From assembly GCA_047920935.1 (NCBI GenBank), contig JBLRXD010000023.1, positions 1 to 25,080 on the forward strand: 25,080 nt of DNA, in the 5' to 3' direction. Below the pieces are notes generated by a model. The model saw only the letters and a list, made by a program, of their open reading frames with translations, was not told where the DNA came from and searched no databases. The stretch is from UBA7803 sp047920935 (GTDB lineage: Bacteria; Pseudomonadota; Gammaproteobacteria; Pseudomonadales; Azotimanducaceae). This document shows, in pieces, positions 1 to 6,596 of the stretch; the stretch's first letter is position 1, and every line of letters starts with the position of its first letter. The position numbers and the translations under genes were made by a program.

Positions 1-826
1 GCCTTAGCCTAAGGACTTCATCGTAATCAGCTTCACTCTTTAGGAAGTAGAAGTCGGTACCATTCGATACCGACCGCGGGAAGAAACCTGCCTGCCGGAG
101 CTCGCTAAGCGAATCTGCGTCACCAAACTGAAGCAAATATTGCCCGATTATGCTTCGCGCTGCCTTGGAAAGATCGTGGTACTCAGTGCCAACGACCAGG
201 TAGTCCTTATCTCGCTCTGAGGTCACACCTAACCTAGTTATGGTTACTGCAAAGGACACGTCTCCGACGGTTGGGAAACTGGCGGTTAGGTTGAGTCGGG
301 CGCCCTGTATGAGGAATTTGTTTCGCAGGCTACAGACGAGGCGCAGACCTTCTTGGGAGATGTCCCGGACCTGGAAGTAAGTGTATTCGTTAAATCGTCC
401 AGGTGTCGGAGCTACACAAGTCGGAAAGAACTCCTCGCTACACAGCCACCGGGTACTGCGTCTCTTTTCATTTTCGGACGGGTTCTCTACCCGAGGACGA
501 GAGAGCCGCACACCCGCGAGTGAGATGTTTTCGTTCTGTCTGATTACTTCGACGATTAAGCCTTCGAAGAGGGTCCTTTGCCCGCCAATAATTAGCTCGA
601 GATCGATCTTCGTTCCTTTTTCGAGTACATCTTCGCACCCATCTCGACGCAATTCGATGCCGAACGGGCTCATGCGCCAGACGCGGACTTCGCGATAATC
701 GGCGGATCGCTCCCGGCTACGTACTCGTGCAACTAGGCGGTCGTAGGTCCGAATTTCAGCGGGGAATACGGGCTCATGAATGTCGGAAAAATCTAGATCA
801 AATTTATCCCGCGAGTCTGATGTCAT
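1..826 (-). CDS. PilZ-domain protein, probably fused to a GNAT-like acyltransferase (partial, runs off the left edge)
   Basis: The frame is open from an ATG at 826 to the window edge (275 codons, no stop). Residues 121-165 carry a PilZ c-di-GMP-binding signature: RxxxR at R122-R126 (RRSTR) and DxSxxG at D155-G160 (DISQEG), followed by the expected beta-rich stretch to about residue 218. Residues 44-110 look like a second, degenerate PilZ or YcgR-N-like barrel (WRMSPFGIEL). After about residue 245 the text (TDFYFLKSEADYDEVLRLR) resembles the start of FeeM/GNAT-type N-acyltransferases, so the missing part is probably an acyltransferase domain. Its start lies inside the 3' end of the cyclase gene (23 bp overlap), which suggests one operon and coupled translation. 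Base composition is AT-richer than the rest of the window. PilZ is well supported by motifs; the GNAT fusion is inference from a short stretch. Confidence 0.8.
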   Translation of the reverse strand, partial: MTSDSRDKFDLDFSDIHEPVFPAEIRTYDRLVARVRSRERSADYREVRVWRMSPFGIELRRDGCEDVLEKGTKIDLELIIGGQRTLFEGLIVEVIRQNENISLAGVRLSRPRVENPSENEKRRSTRWLCSEEFFPTCVAPTPGRFNEYTYFQVRDISQEGLRLVCSLRNKFLIQGARLNLTASFPTVGDVSFAVTITRLGVTSERDKDYLVVGTEYHDLSKAARSIIGQYLLQFGDADSLSELRQAGFFPRSVSNGTDFYFLKSEADYDEVLRLR

Positions 827-2240
827 TTTGGTCCAACTGCTCACTACTAGCTGCTTGGCTCGATCGGTAGAAGCTTACCAGACGTTGGTGGTTTGCAGTT
901 GAGTCCTTGATCCGAAAGATAGAGGTGACTTCTGGGAAGTCTCGAACCTGGAGATGCAGAGACATCAGGTTAATCTCGTCGAGTTCCAGCGATATATTTG
1001 CGTCAAGAAGGGTCGACAATGTGCTCGAGCAGATCAGTATGTCGCCAGAGCTCAGGAGCGACGCGATCCGCGGATTCTTGCTAAGCTCATCAAGCCGGCT
1101 CAAGAGGTTGACTGGCGGGCCAAGGGCTGTGATCTCTATAGATGAATCCAACCCCCCTAGATTGCCCACTATTGCGTCACCTGTAGAGATCAGGATGTAT
1201 CGCCTTATCTCACTTTCGTTGATGGTGGCGTTGAGATCTCTGTTGAGCCGGGCCATTTCGATTCCAGCCAGTAGACAGCGCACCACATTACTGGTGATAT
1301 CTGGGTCATCGAAGTAAGCAAAAATCAGATCCCCGATTTTTCTCGGAATTCCGGAAAATTGTTCGACGGCGTTGGAGCATGCCTTGATCTCCGGAAGTAC
1401 GCTCTTGTCAATGAACCTATCCAGATCTTTCGATCCTGCGGTATATCCGCGGATATCGCTAAATAGACATGCTACGCGAGCTTGCCTGGGCCTGAGTATC
1501 TCAACCGTCGCCTGAATCATGCTCAGATGGTTTTGTTGAACCTGCGCTTCAAGTCGCTCCGCAATGATGCGGGGAATGAATGCGCGCAGCCGATCTGAAA
1601 ACTCGATGTTTAGTTCGATGATCCGCTTCTGAGCGGCGATATTCTCTTGATTCAGTACGAAGTTACGTACGTCTGCCACGTGGGAAGAGCGTAAAAAGAG
1701 GGTAATGAGTAGGACAACGAAAGCAGCACTTATCAGCGATGCTGGAGGAACGCCTGATTCCAGCAAGAAGGGCGTCTGCGTCACCATGATGGATGTTGCG
1801 AGCAGAAGGGAGTTGAGCGGCGACAGCCTCAGCATCACCATCGCTCCCGTGACGTAGAGAAAGCTAAACAGCCAAGGGGTGCCGTCCCACCAAGTGGTAA
1901 TCATTGCTTGTGTGTAGCAGAGAAGCCATATCGCCAAAATCGCTGGCGCCTTGGACAGTGAGGTTCTTGCGAGCGGGGAAAGATAGAATAGAAAGGCTGA
2001 AAAACATGCCGCTGCAACTACCATTCGGAACTGAAACCACTGGTTAATAGGTTCCAGCCCCATAGGCTTGTCGTAGAAGTGATAGTGGCCCACGTACGCC
2101 AATCCTGCCGAAAAAAACAGGTAGCGAGATAGGCGGATGAAGGCATCTTGTTCCTTCTCCTCCCACATCGACTTCCAAGGTTTCCCGGCTAGTAGAAGGG
2201 TAGGAAAGCAATAGATTATCAGTGATTCAACCTTAGCCAT
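804..2240 (-). CDS. Membrane-anchored class III adenylate cyclase
   Basis: A protein of 478 residues expected to convert ATP to cAMP at the cytoplasmic face of the inner membrane. The N-terminal half has about six hydrophobic segments (roughly 40-56, 72-88, 99-116, 122-138, 145-160 and 167-184), then a helical linker (195-250). The C-terminal catalytic domain shows the class III residues: first metal Asp D262 in FSDIRGYT, K301 and second metal Asp D304 in KIGDLIFAYF, a Thr (T371 in EITALG) at the Asp/Thr adenine-selecting position, and transition-state N378 and R382 in VNLLSRLDEL. All catalytic positions look intact, so it should be active alone as a homodimer. No HAMP, PAS or GAF domain is evident, so the membrane part is the likely sensor. 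It is the first gene of an operon with the PilZ protein. Guanylate cyclase activity is possible but less likely given K301 and T371. Confidence 0.9.
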   Translation of the reverse strand: MAKVESLIIYCFPTLLLAGKPWKSMWEEKEQDAFIRLSRYLFFSAGLAYVGHYHFYDKPMGLEPINQWFQFRMVVAAACFSAFLFYLSPLARTSLSKAPAILAIWLLCYTQAMITTWWDGTPWLFSFLYVTGAMVMLRLSPLNSLLLATSIMVTQTPFLLESGVPPASLISAAFVVLLITLFLRSSHVADVRNFVLNQENIAAQKRIIELNIEFSDRLRAFIPRIIAERLEAQVQQNHLSMIQATVEILRPRQARVACLFSDIRGYTAGSKDLDRFIDKSVLPEIKACSNAVEQFSGIPRKIGDLIFAYFDDPDITSNVVRCLLAGIEMARLNRDLNATINESEIRRYILISTGDAIVGNLGGLDSSIEITALGPPVNLLSRLDELSKNPRIASLLSSGDILICSSTLSTLLDANISLELDEINLMSLHLQVRDFPEVTSIFRIKDSTANHQRLVSFYRSSQAASSEQLDQNDIRLAG

Positions 2241-2250
2241 GCGCCCAGTT

Positions 2251-2266
2251 TGCTGAAGCTTCAGCA
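2251..2266. repeat. 16-bp perfect palindrome next to the cyclase start
   Basis: TGCTGAAGCTTCAGCA reads the same on both strands. It lies 10 bp upstream of the cyclase start codon, where a ribosome binding site would be expected, and no clear Shine-Dalgarno is otherwise visible. It could be a protein operator or an RNA hairpin limiting translation. Confidence 0.6.
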
Positions 2267-2317
2267 GCCCGCTCTTTTCGGTCCATAGCCGTAGTTTAGT
2301 CGGGGATTCTGATCTTG

Positions 2318-2346
2318 CTTATAGCCGGGCAGGATTGCGCGCAAGG
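2318..2346 (-). promoter_or_regulatory. Candidate promoter of the cyclase-PilZ operon
   Basis: On the minus strand a -10-like TATAAG (2318-2323) is preceded by TTGCGC about 15 bp upstream. The spacing is short, so this is a tentative sigma-70 promoter. It would give a leader of roughly 70 nt that includes the palindrome at 2251-2266. Confidence 0.3.
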
Positions 2347-2353
2347 ACCTCAG

Positions 2354-2374
2354 CATTAACAGCTGTGGTTAATG
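2354..2374. repeat. Inverted repeat across the RidA stop codon
   Basis: CATTAAC (2354-2360) and GTTAATG (2368-2374) form 7-bp arms around a 7-nt loop and include the RidA stop codon. No T-run follows on the minus strand, so it is not a standard intrinsic terminator. It may protect the 3' end of the transcript or be chance. Confidence 0.35.
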
Positions 2375-2752
2375 AGCCACCACCCTCACCTCCACCCGAG
2401 CCCCCAGGACCGCTAATTCGGTAATGCCGATCGCGGTCCAGGCGGGCCACGGGGCGTTGATGAATTCGTCTCTGACTTTCATGAACGTCTGCAGGTGTTG
2501 CTGCAGGCCGACGTGATATGTGGTGTATTCGACGATGTTTTCGTAGTCGAGGTTGGCTTCTTTGAGGATGCGGCCCACGGCTTCCCAGGCGTTGCGGAAT
2601 TCTTCTTCAGGCTGCTCGGGCACGCGCCCGTCGGCTCCCATGCCGATCTGGCCCGATAGTAGAACCAGACCGTTGGCGCGGATGGCCGGCGCGAAATGGA
2701 AATTTTCGTAGGCTCGACGATCTGCGTCGGGCACGATAACGTCGCGCTTCAT
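2369..2752 (-). CDS. RidA/YjgF/UK114-family protein
   Basis: A protein of 127 residues, the usual size for the family, which forms trimers. Founding members hydrolyse reactive enamines and imines such as 2-aminoacrylate released by PLP enzymes. Recognisable blocks are LVLLSGQIGMGADG (about residues 30-43), the NAWEAVGRILKEANLDYENIV helix-strand region, and the C-terminal GARVEVRVVAH with the conserved Arg that binds the substrate carboxylate in RidA. The ATG at 2752 has a strong Shine-Dalgarno (AAGGAG, 2760-2765) at 7-nt spacing. It diverges from hisN. Many such paralogues act in amino-acid or pyrimidine catabolism rather than as true RidA, and the neighbours do not settle which, so no symbol is given. 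Confidence 0.9.
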   Translation of the reverse strand: MKRDVIVPDADRRAYENFHFAPAIRANGLVLLSGQIGMGADGRVPEQPEEEFRNAWEAVGRILKEANLDYENIVEYTTYHVGLQQHLQTFMKVRDEFINAPWPAWTAIGITELAVLGARVEVRVVAH

Positions 2753-2806
2753 GTGCCGGCTCCTTCTGGTGATGCTGATACGTTGTGATCTTAGCGAGTG
2801 CGTGCC

Positions 2807-2821
2807 GGGGATAGAATCCCC
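2807..2821 (+). promoter_or_regulatory. Candidate -10 element and small dyad upstream of hisN
   Basis: TAGAAT (2812-2817, five of six matches to TATAAT) sits in a 6-bp inverted repeat GGGGAT/ATCCCC (2807-2821). The -35 side is poor (TTAGCG, 15 bp upstream). It is about 40 bp before the hisN start, in the divergent RidA/hisN region. Confidence 0.35.
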
Positions 2822-2859
2822 ATGACGTTGTTTTCTGCTGCCAGCTACAGGAGCGTTGC

Positions 2860-3681
2860 ATGCTGAATTACTCGAAGCCGGTTGCCGTCGGAGCCGCCGA
2901 GTTGGAGGGCTATACTCGGGTGGCCCTCGAGTTGGCGGAGCGGGCGGGGCGGGCGACGCTGCCGTTTTTTCGGGCAGGGATCGCCATCGACAACAAGAGA
3001 TTGGATGGGCGCTTTGATCCTGTCACCGAGGCCGACCGGCAGGCCGAGCGGGTGATACGCAGCGGGCTGCAGGAGGCGTATCCCGACCATGGCATTTTTG
3101 GTGAGGAGTTTGGCCATCAGCAAGGCAATGGCCTCACGTGGGTGATCGACCCCATCGACGGCACGCGGGCGTTCATGACCGGCATGCTGCATTGGGGGGT
3201 GCTGTTGGCGCTGTTCGATGGGCAGCAACCGGTGCTTGGGGTGATGCATCAGCCTTTCACGGGGGAGTTCTTCTATGGCGACAATGCTACTGCCCATTAT
3301 CGCCGTGGCGGGGAGCAACGGCAGTTGCGGTGCCGGGCGTGCCCCTCGCTGGAGCAGGCCGTGCTCACCACTACGAGCCCGCGGCTGTTCGAGCGGCCCG
3401 GTGAGCGGGCGGCGTTCGAGCGACTGGAGTCGGACGTCAAGCTGTCCAAGTACGGCGGCGACTGCTACATCTACGCCATGCTTGCCATGGGGTTCGTTGA
3501 CCTGGCGACGGATGCGGGTCTGCAGGCGTACGATATCCAGGCGTTGATGCCGATCATTCGCGGGGCTGGAGGGGTGGTCAGCACGGCGGACGGCGGCGAT
3601 GCCAGCATGGGGGGCGTCATCATCGCCGCGGGGAGTGCGACATTGCACCAGTTGGCCTTGCAGCGTATGGCCGGGGGGTGA
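2860..3681 (+). CDS. hisN: Histidinol-phosphatase, inositol-monophosphatase superfamily (HisN type)
   Basis: A Mg2+-dependent phosphatase of 273 residues. Superfamily metal-site motifs are present: DPVTEADR (53-60), GEEFG (81-85), IDPIDGT (96-102) and a C-terminal AYDIQ with D225. The stretch KYGGDCYIYAMLAMGFVDL (198-215) followed by AYDIQALMPII is characteristic of HisN-type histidinol-phosphatases, the penultimate step of histidine synthesis, rather than of SuhB or CysQ. The start has a good ribosome site (AGGAG, 2849-2853, 6-nt spacing). No other his gene is near, and the downstream neighbour (39 bp away) is an LLM oxidoreductase, so another small phosphate monoester is a possible alternative substrate. 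Confidence 0.82.
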   Translation: MLNYSKPVAVGAAELEGYTRVALELAERAGRATLPFFRAGIAIDNKRLDGRFDPVTEADRQAERVIRSGLQEAYPDHGIFGEEFGHQQGNGLTWVIDPIDGTRAFMTGMLHWGVLLALFDGQQPVLGVMHQPFTGEFFYGDNATAHYRRGGEQRQLRCRACPSLEQAVLTTTSPRLFERPGERAAFERLESDVKLSKYGGDCYIYAMLAMGFVDLATDAGLQAYDIQALMPIIRGAGGVVSTADGGDASMGGVIIAAGSATLHQLALQRMAGG

Positions 3682-3720
3682 CGCAGGGCGGCGCCGCGCT
3701 GGTTTGCAGAGGAGAGGAGC

Positions 3721-4785
3721 ATGGATTTCGGGATTGCGCTCGCCACCAGCACCGAGTCGTGGAAGGTGGTGCAACGGGCAGAGACGCTCGGGTTCAGTCA
3801 CGCCTGGTTCTACGATACGCAGCTGCTGAATCCCGACGTGTTCATCGGCATGACCATGGCGGCCATGCACACCAGCCGCATCCGTCTGGGTACCGGTGTG
3901 CTCATTCCGTCCAATCGGATCGAGCCGGTCACCGCCAACGCCCTGGCCACGCTCAACAAAATTGCACCTGGCAGGATCGACTTTGGTGTTGGCACCGGCT
4001 TTACCGGGCGACGCACCATGGGGCTGCGCGCCATCCCGCTCGACCGGATGAAGGCCTACATCGAGCGCGTGCAGAAGCTGCTGCTGGGTGAGACCGTGAG
4101 TTGGCCGCATGAAGGCGAGCGCCATGAGATCGGCTTTCTCAATCCGGATCTCGGGCTGATCAACCTCGATGACCCCATCGCTTTGCATGTCTCGGCGATG
4201 GGCCCCCGGTCGCGGCGGCTCACCGCCGAGCTTGGCGCCGGTTGGCTGAATTTCGCTGCGAACGAGGATGCCGCCGCGCGCACGCTGGAAGACATGCAGC
4301 AGGCATGGCGGGGCGCCGGTCGCCCATCGACCGATCTCTACTCTACGCTGTTCCTGTTGGGGGCGGTGCTGCAACCCGGGGAGCCGTTCGACTCACCGCG
4401 CGCGGTCGCGCAAGCGGGTCCGTGGGTCACGGTGTTCTTCCACAATCTGGTAGAGACCACCGAGCCGGGGTCCATGGAGTCCATCATCGGCAAACCGCTC
4501 AGCGATCGGCTGGAGCAGTATCGGGCCGTTTACAACGGCTATCCCGCCAAGCGGCGCCATCTGCACAACCATCGGGGTCATCTGATGTTCATCCGGCCGG
4601 AGGAGCAGTTTCTGGTAACCGGGCAGTTGATCGAACAAATGACGTTCACCGGAGATCTCGAAGCGCTGCGGGCGCGGGTGGCACGGCTGGCGGCAGCCGG
4701 CTACGACCAGTTGACCGTTCAACTGGTGGAGGGGCACGAGCAGGCGCTGGAAGACTGGGCGCGGGTGTTTCGTCTCGCGCCATGA
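3721..4785 (+). CDS. LLM-class (luciferase-like) flavin-dependent oxidoreductase
   Basis: A 354-residue TIM-barrel oxidoreductase of the bacterial luciferase-like superfamily, which uses reduced FMN or F420. Typical blocks are the N-terminal MDFGIALATS strand, AETLGFSHAWFYDTQLL (about 20-36), the RIRLGTGVLIP strand and PGRIDFGVGTGFTGRRTMGL (about 88-107, the flavin/phosphate-binding region). GDLEALRARVARLAAAGYDQ near the C-terminus is the usual last helix. The ATG follows a purine-rich ribosome site (AGAGGAGAGG) at short spacing. It lies 39 bp after hisN on the same strand, so the two are probably co-transcribed. Neither the substrate nor the cofactor (FMN or F420) can be read from the sequence. 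Confidence 0.88.
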   Translation: MDFGIALATSTESWKVVQRAETLGFSHAWFYDTQLLNPDVFIGMTMAAMHTSRIRLGTGVLIPSNRIEPVTANALATLNKIAPGRIDFGVGTGFTGRRTMGLRAIPLDRMKAYIERVQKLLLGETVSWPHEGERHEIGFLNPDLGLINLDDPIALHVSAMGPRSRRLTAELGAGWLNFAANEDAAARTLEDMQQAWRGAGRPSTDLYSTLFLLGAVLQPGEPFDSPRAVAQAGPWVTVFFHNLVETTEPGSMESIIGKPLSDRLEQYRAVYNGYPAKRRHLHNHRGHLMFIRPEEQFLVTGQLIEQMTFTGDLEALRARVARLAAAGYDQLTVQLVEGHEQALEDWARVFRLAP

Positions 4786-4881
4786 TACGGATCGGTGCGT
4801 GAGCCCGGGTTTTTGCACCGTCATGGTGCGCCGTTGTTGTTGGCTTGGCTCGCCTCGCTCCACCCTGAGTTTTGCAATACC

Positions 4882-4909
4882 TTGATTTAAAAGGCGATTT
4901 TTTTATATT
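4882..4909 (+). promoter_or_regulatory. Strong sigma-70-like promoter in the gap after the LLM gene
   Basis: TTGATT (4882-4887) and TATATT (4904-4909) are separated by 16 bp, matching the consensus at 4/6 and 5/6 positions. It sits in an AT-rich patch in otherwise GC-rich DNA, points rightward and has no plausible coding sequence behind it. Confidence 0.55.
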
Positions 4910-4910
4910 C

Positions 4911-5055
4911 AGCACCTGGCACGGCTCATGCAATAAGTAAATCGACGCCGGGTGGTCGACTCTCTCCCCTTAAGATTGACCGGCGTTGGGATCCGCTACG
5001 GATCCGGAGGCACCCAGTCTTTCCCCTCCCCTCGAGACTGGGTGCCTCTCTTTTC
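4911..5055 (+). ncRNA. Candidate small RNA with two CU-rich loops
   Basis: Between the promoter at 4882-4909 and the terminator at 5007-5055 lies about 140 nt with no credible ORF and three predicted stems: ACGCCGG/CCGGCGT (4945-4951 with 4980-4986), GGATCCG-CTA-CGGATCC (4989-5005), and the 14-bp terminator stem. The loop of the first stem contains TCTCTCCCCTT (4961-4971) and the terminator loop is TTCCCCTCCCCTCG (5021-5034). Both would be single-stranded and complementary to GGAGG-type Shine-Dalgarno sequences, as in several known antisense sRNAs with C-rich loops. The start is estimated from the -10 box. The alternative is that this is only the 3' UTR of the LLM gene. I do not recognise an Rfam family. 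Confidence 0.5.
5007..5055 (+). terminator. Intrinsic terminator with a 14-bp perfect stem
   Basis: GAGGCACCCAGTCT (5007-5020) pairs perfectly with AGACTGGGTGCCTC (5035-5048) across a 14-nt pyrimidine loop and is followed by TCTTTTCTC. The T-rich tail is on the plus strand, so it ends rightward transcripts (LLM gene or candidate sRNA) just before the 3' end of convergent purN at 5062. Confidence 0.8.
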
Positions 5056-5061
5056 TCACCC

Positions 5062-5649
5062 TCACCTGCCCGGTTGCGACAACTTGATCAATGTCGATAC
5101 GACAAGATCGCGCTCGGCGGCTTTCACCCGCTCCTCGATGTCTGCTACCTCATCGCCAGGCTTCACCGGAACTCGCACCTGCGCGAGCACCGGGCCGGAA
5201 TCGTAATCCGCGTCCACCAGATGCACCGTAGCCCCTGTTTCGGTGTCACCAGCGGCAAGCACGGCGGCGTGCACTCGGCCGCCATAAAACCCCTGGCCGC
5301 CGAAGCGCGGCAGCAACGCGGGATGAGTGTTGATGATGCGCTCGCGGTAGCGCGACAGCACCTGTGGGCCCAGCTTGCGCATGTAGCCGGCCAGCAGCAC
5401 CCAGTCGACGTGAGCTTCGACCAGCGCCTTGGTCATGGCGGCGTCGAGGGCGCCGGGCTCAGGGTGGGTGGTGGAACTCAGGTGGGCGGTGGGAATGCCG
5501 GCTTCCGCGGCTCGCGCGAGGGCGCGTGAGGTGCTGTTGTTGGAGATCACCAGTGCAACCGTTGCCTGCAGTGCACCGCTGGCGCAGGCGTCTATCACCG
5601 CCTGCAGAATGGAGCCGCCATGAGAGGCGAGCACGGCCAGTCGCATCAT
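5062..5649 (-). CDS. purN: Phosphoribosylglycinamide formyltransferase
   Basis: A protein of 195 residues that transfers a formyl group from 10-formyltetrahydrofolate to GAR in purine synthesis. The catalytic triad of the family is present: N107 and H109 in IINTHPALLP, and D150 in VDADYDSGPVLAQ. The N-terminal phosphate loop reads GGSILQAV (11-18). The start ATG (5647-5649) overlaps the stop of the upstream MaoC-type gene as ATGA, so translation is probably coupled; a second Met follows immediately. At 195 residues it is slightly shorter than typical PurN (about 210). The lack of purM next door and the coupling to a hot-dog protein are unusual, so a related formyltransferase role cannot be excluded. 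Confidence 0.88.
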   Translation of the reverse strand: MMRLAVLASHGGSILQAVIDACASGALQATVALVISNNSTSRALARAAEAGIPTAHLSSTTHPEPGALDAAMTKALVEAHVDWVLLAGYMRKLGPQVLSRYRERIINTHPALLPRFGGQGFYGGRVHAAVLAAGDTETGATVHLVDADYDSGPVLAQVRVPVKPGDEVADIEERVKAAERDLVVSTLIKLSQPGR

Positions 5650-6419
5650 TCGGCCAGCCGGAAGATGGCCGTGTGGAAGATCTCGGTGGTCAACTCGCTG
5701 TCGCGATGGAAAGCGAGATACACCTTCACGAACTGATGGCCCTTGCGCTCCCATTTCTCCAGCGGCACCGCGCGAACCTCCACGGTGTCGCCGACTTTGA
5801 GCAGGCGGCGGAAGCGTATTTCGGAGCCGACGTGGATCCAGGCAGGCATGATGAACTCGCGTACCAGCGCGTAGTTGGCGATGCCGAGCAGCCAATGCGG
5901 ATGCGCGGCGGTGCGATACACCGGCAGGTCGTCGCTGACCCGCTCCGCATAGGTGCGGTTGCCGTCTTCGGTGATCTGCCAGTGCCATGGCAGGAACGGC
6001 TGGTTGGGTATCACGCTGTCCCACTCCATCAGCACCCGCTCGGCCGGTTTGGCGTCGGCGGCGAAGACGTTCTGGTTCTCGGCGGCTGGCAGCGTATCGG
6101 TAAGCTCGGTGTCGAGCTCTGCCAACAGCGTGCCCGCCTCGTTGCAGCAGCGGGCGCGGTAGCCGGCGTCGTGCTCCTCCAGGGTGATGCTCAGTTGGTC
6201 GCCCGCGTAGGCTGGTTTGAGGAAGCGCACGTTGCCGATCGACTGCCCGAGCCAGCGCTCACCGAAACGTTCCACCAGAGGGTGGGTGAGGTAGCCATAA
6301 ACCGCCACCCCAGGAACCAGCGCCCCCTGAAAGCCGTACTTCTTGGCGACCTCGTCGCTGTGAATGCGGTTTTCCGAAGCTTCGGAGTAGTTGGCGGCTA
6401 CGACGTGATAAGTCTCCAT
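5646..6419 (-). CDS. MaoC-like double hot-dog protein
   Basis: A 257-residue protein starting at METYHVVAANYS. It resembles MaoC/FAS1-type enoyl-CoA hydratase-related proteins: an N-terminal hot-dog with the hydratase-like HSDEVAKKYGFQGALVPGVA and LTHPLVERFGERWL blocks (about 23-60), and a C-terminal second hot-dog with VHVGSEIRFRRLLKVGD-like text (residues about 205-225). The frame is open far upstream, but the extension is antisense to the ATPase gene; the ATG at 6419 is where family-like sequence begins. In canonical MaoC hydratases the catalytic pair is an Asp and a His; here HPLVERF carries a His but the Asp is not obvious, so the activity is uncertain. It is the first gene of a two-gene unit with purN. 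Confidence 0.75.
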   Translation of the reverse strand: METYHVVAANYSEASENRIHSDEVAKKYGFQGALVPGVAVYGYLTHPLVERFGERWLGQSIGNVRFLKPAYAGDQLSITLEEHDAGYRARCCNEAGTLLAELDTELTDTLPAAENQNVFAADAKPAERVLMEWDSVIPNQPFLPWHWQITEDGNRTYAERVSDDLPVYRTAAHPHWLLGIANYALVREFIMPAWIHVGSEIRFRRLLKVGDTVEVRAVPLEKWERKGHQFVKVYLAFHRDSELTTEIFHTAIFRLAE

Positions 6420-6596
6420 GGCGCTGCATTCCTGGCGGGTATGCCGCTGAGCACGGCGGTGCCGGCGAGTGTGCCGGTCGTGGCGGTTGTGGTGAGCATT
6501 TTGCCCCATCCGCGGGCGCGGAGCACCCGGATGAGCGCACCCGCGCCGCCCCCGAAGGTGCGTTGCTCGACTGAAGTGGGTTAGGGTTTGCTGGTA

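Noticed and set aside
381..698. Plus-strand open frame of 105 codons at the left end
   Set aside because: It is antisense to the PilZ coding frame, which has clear motifs; there is no ribosome site.
2845..4374. Minus-strand open frame of 509 codons opposite hisN and the LLM gene
   Set aside because: It is a mirror frame of two well-supported genes with low-complexity composition.
4952..5206. Small plus-strand open frame running through the terminator
   Set aside because: It crosses the 14-bp terminator stem and antisense purN; there is no ribosome site or similarity.
5364..6584. Plus-strand open frame of 406 codons opposite purN and the MaoC-like gene
   Set aside because: It is antisense to genes with catalytic motifs and an ATGA coupling, and has no recognisable domain.
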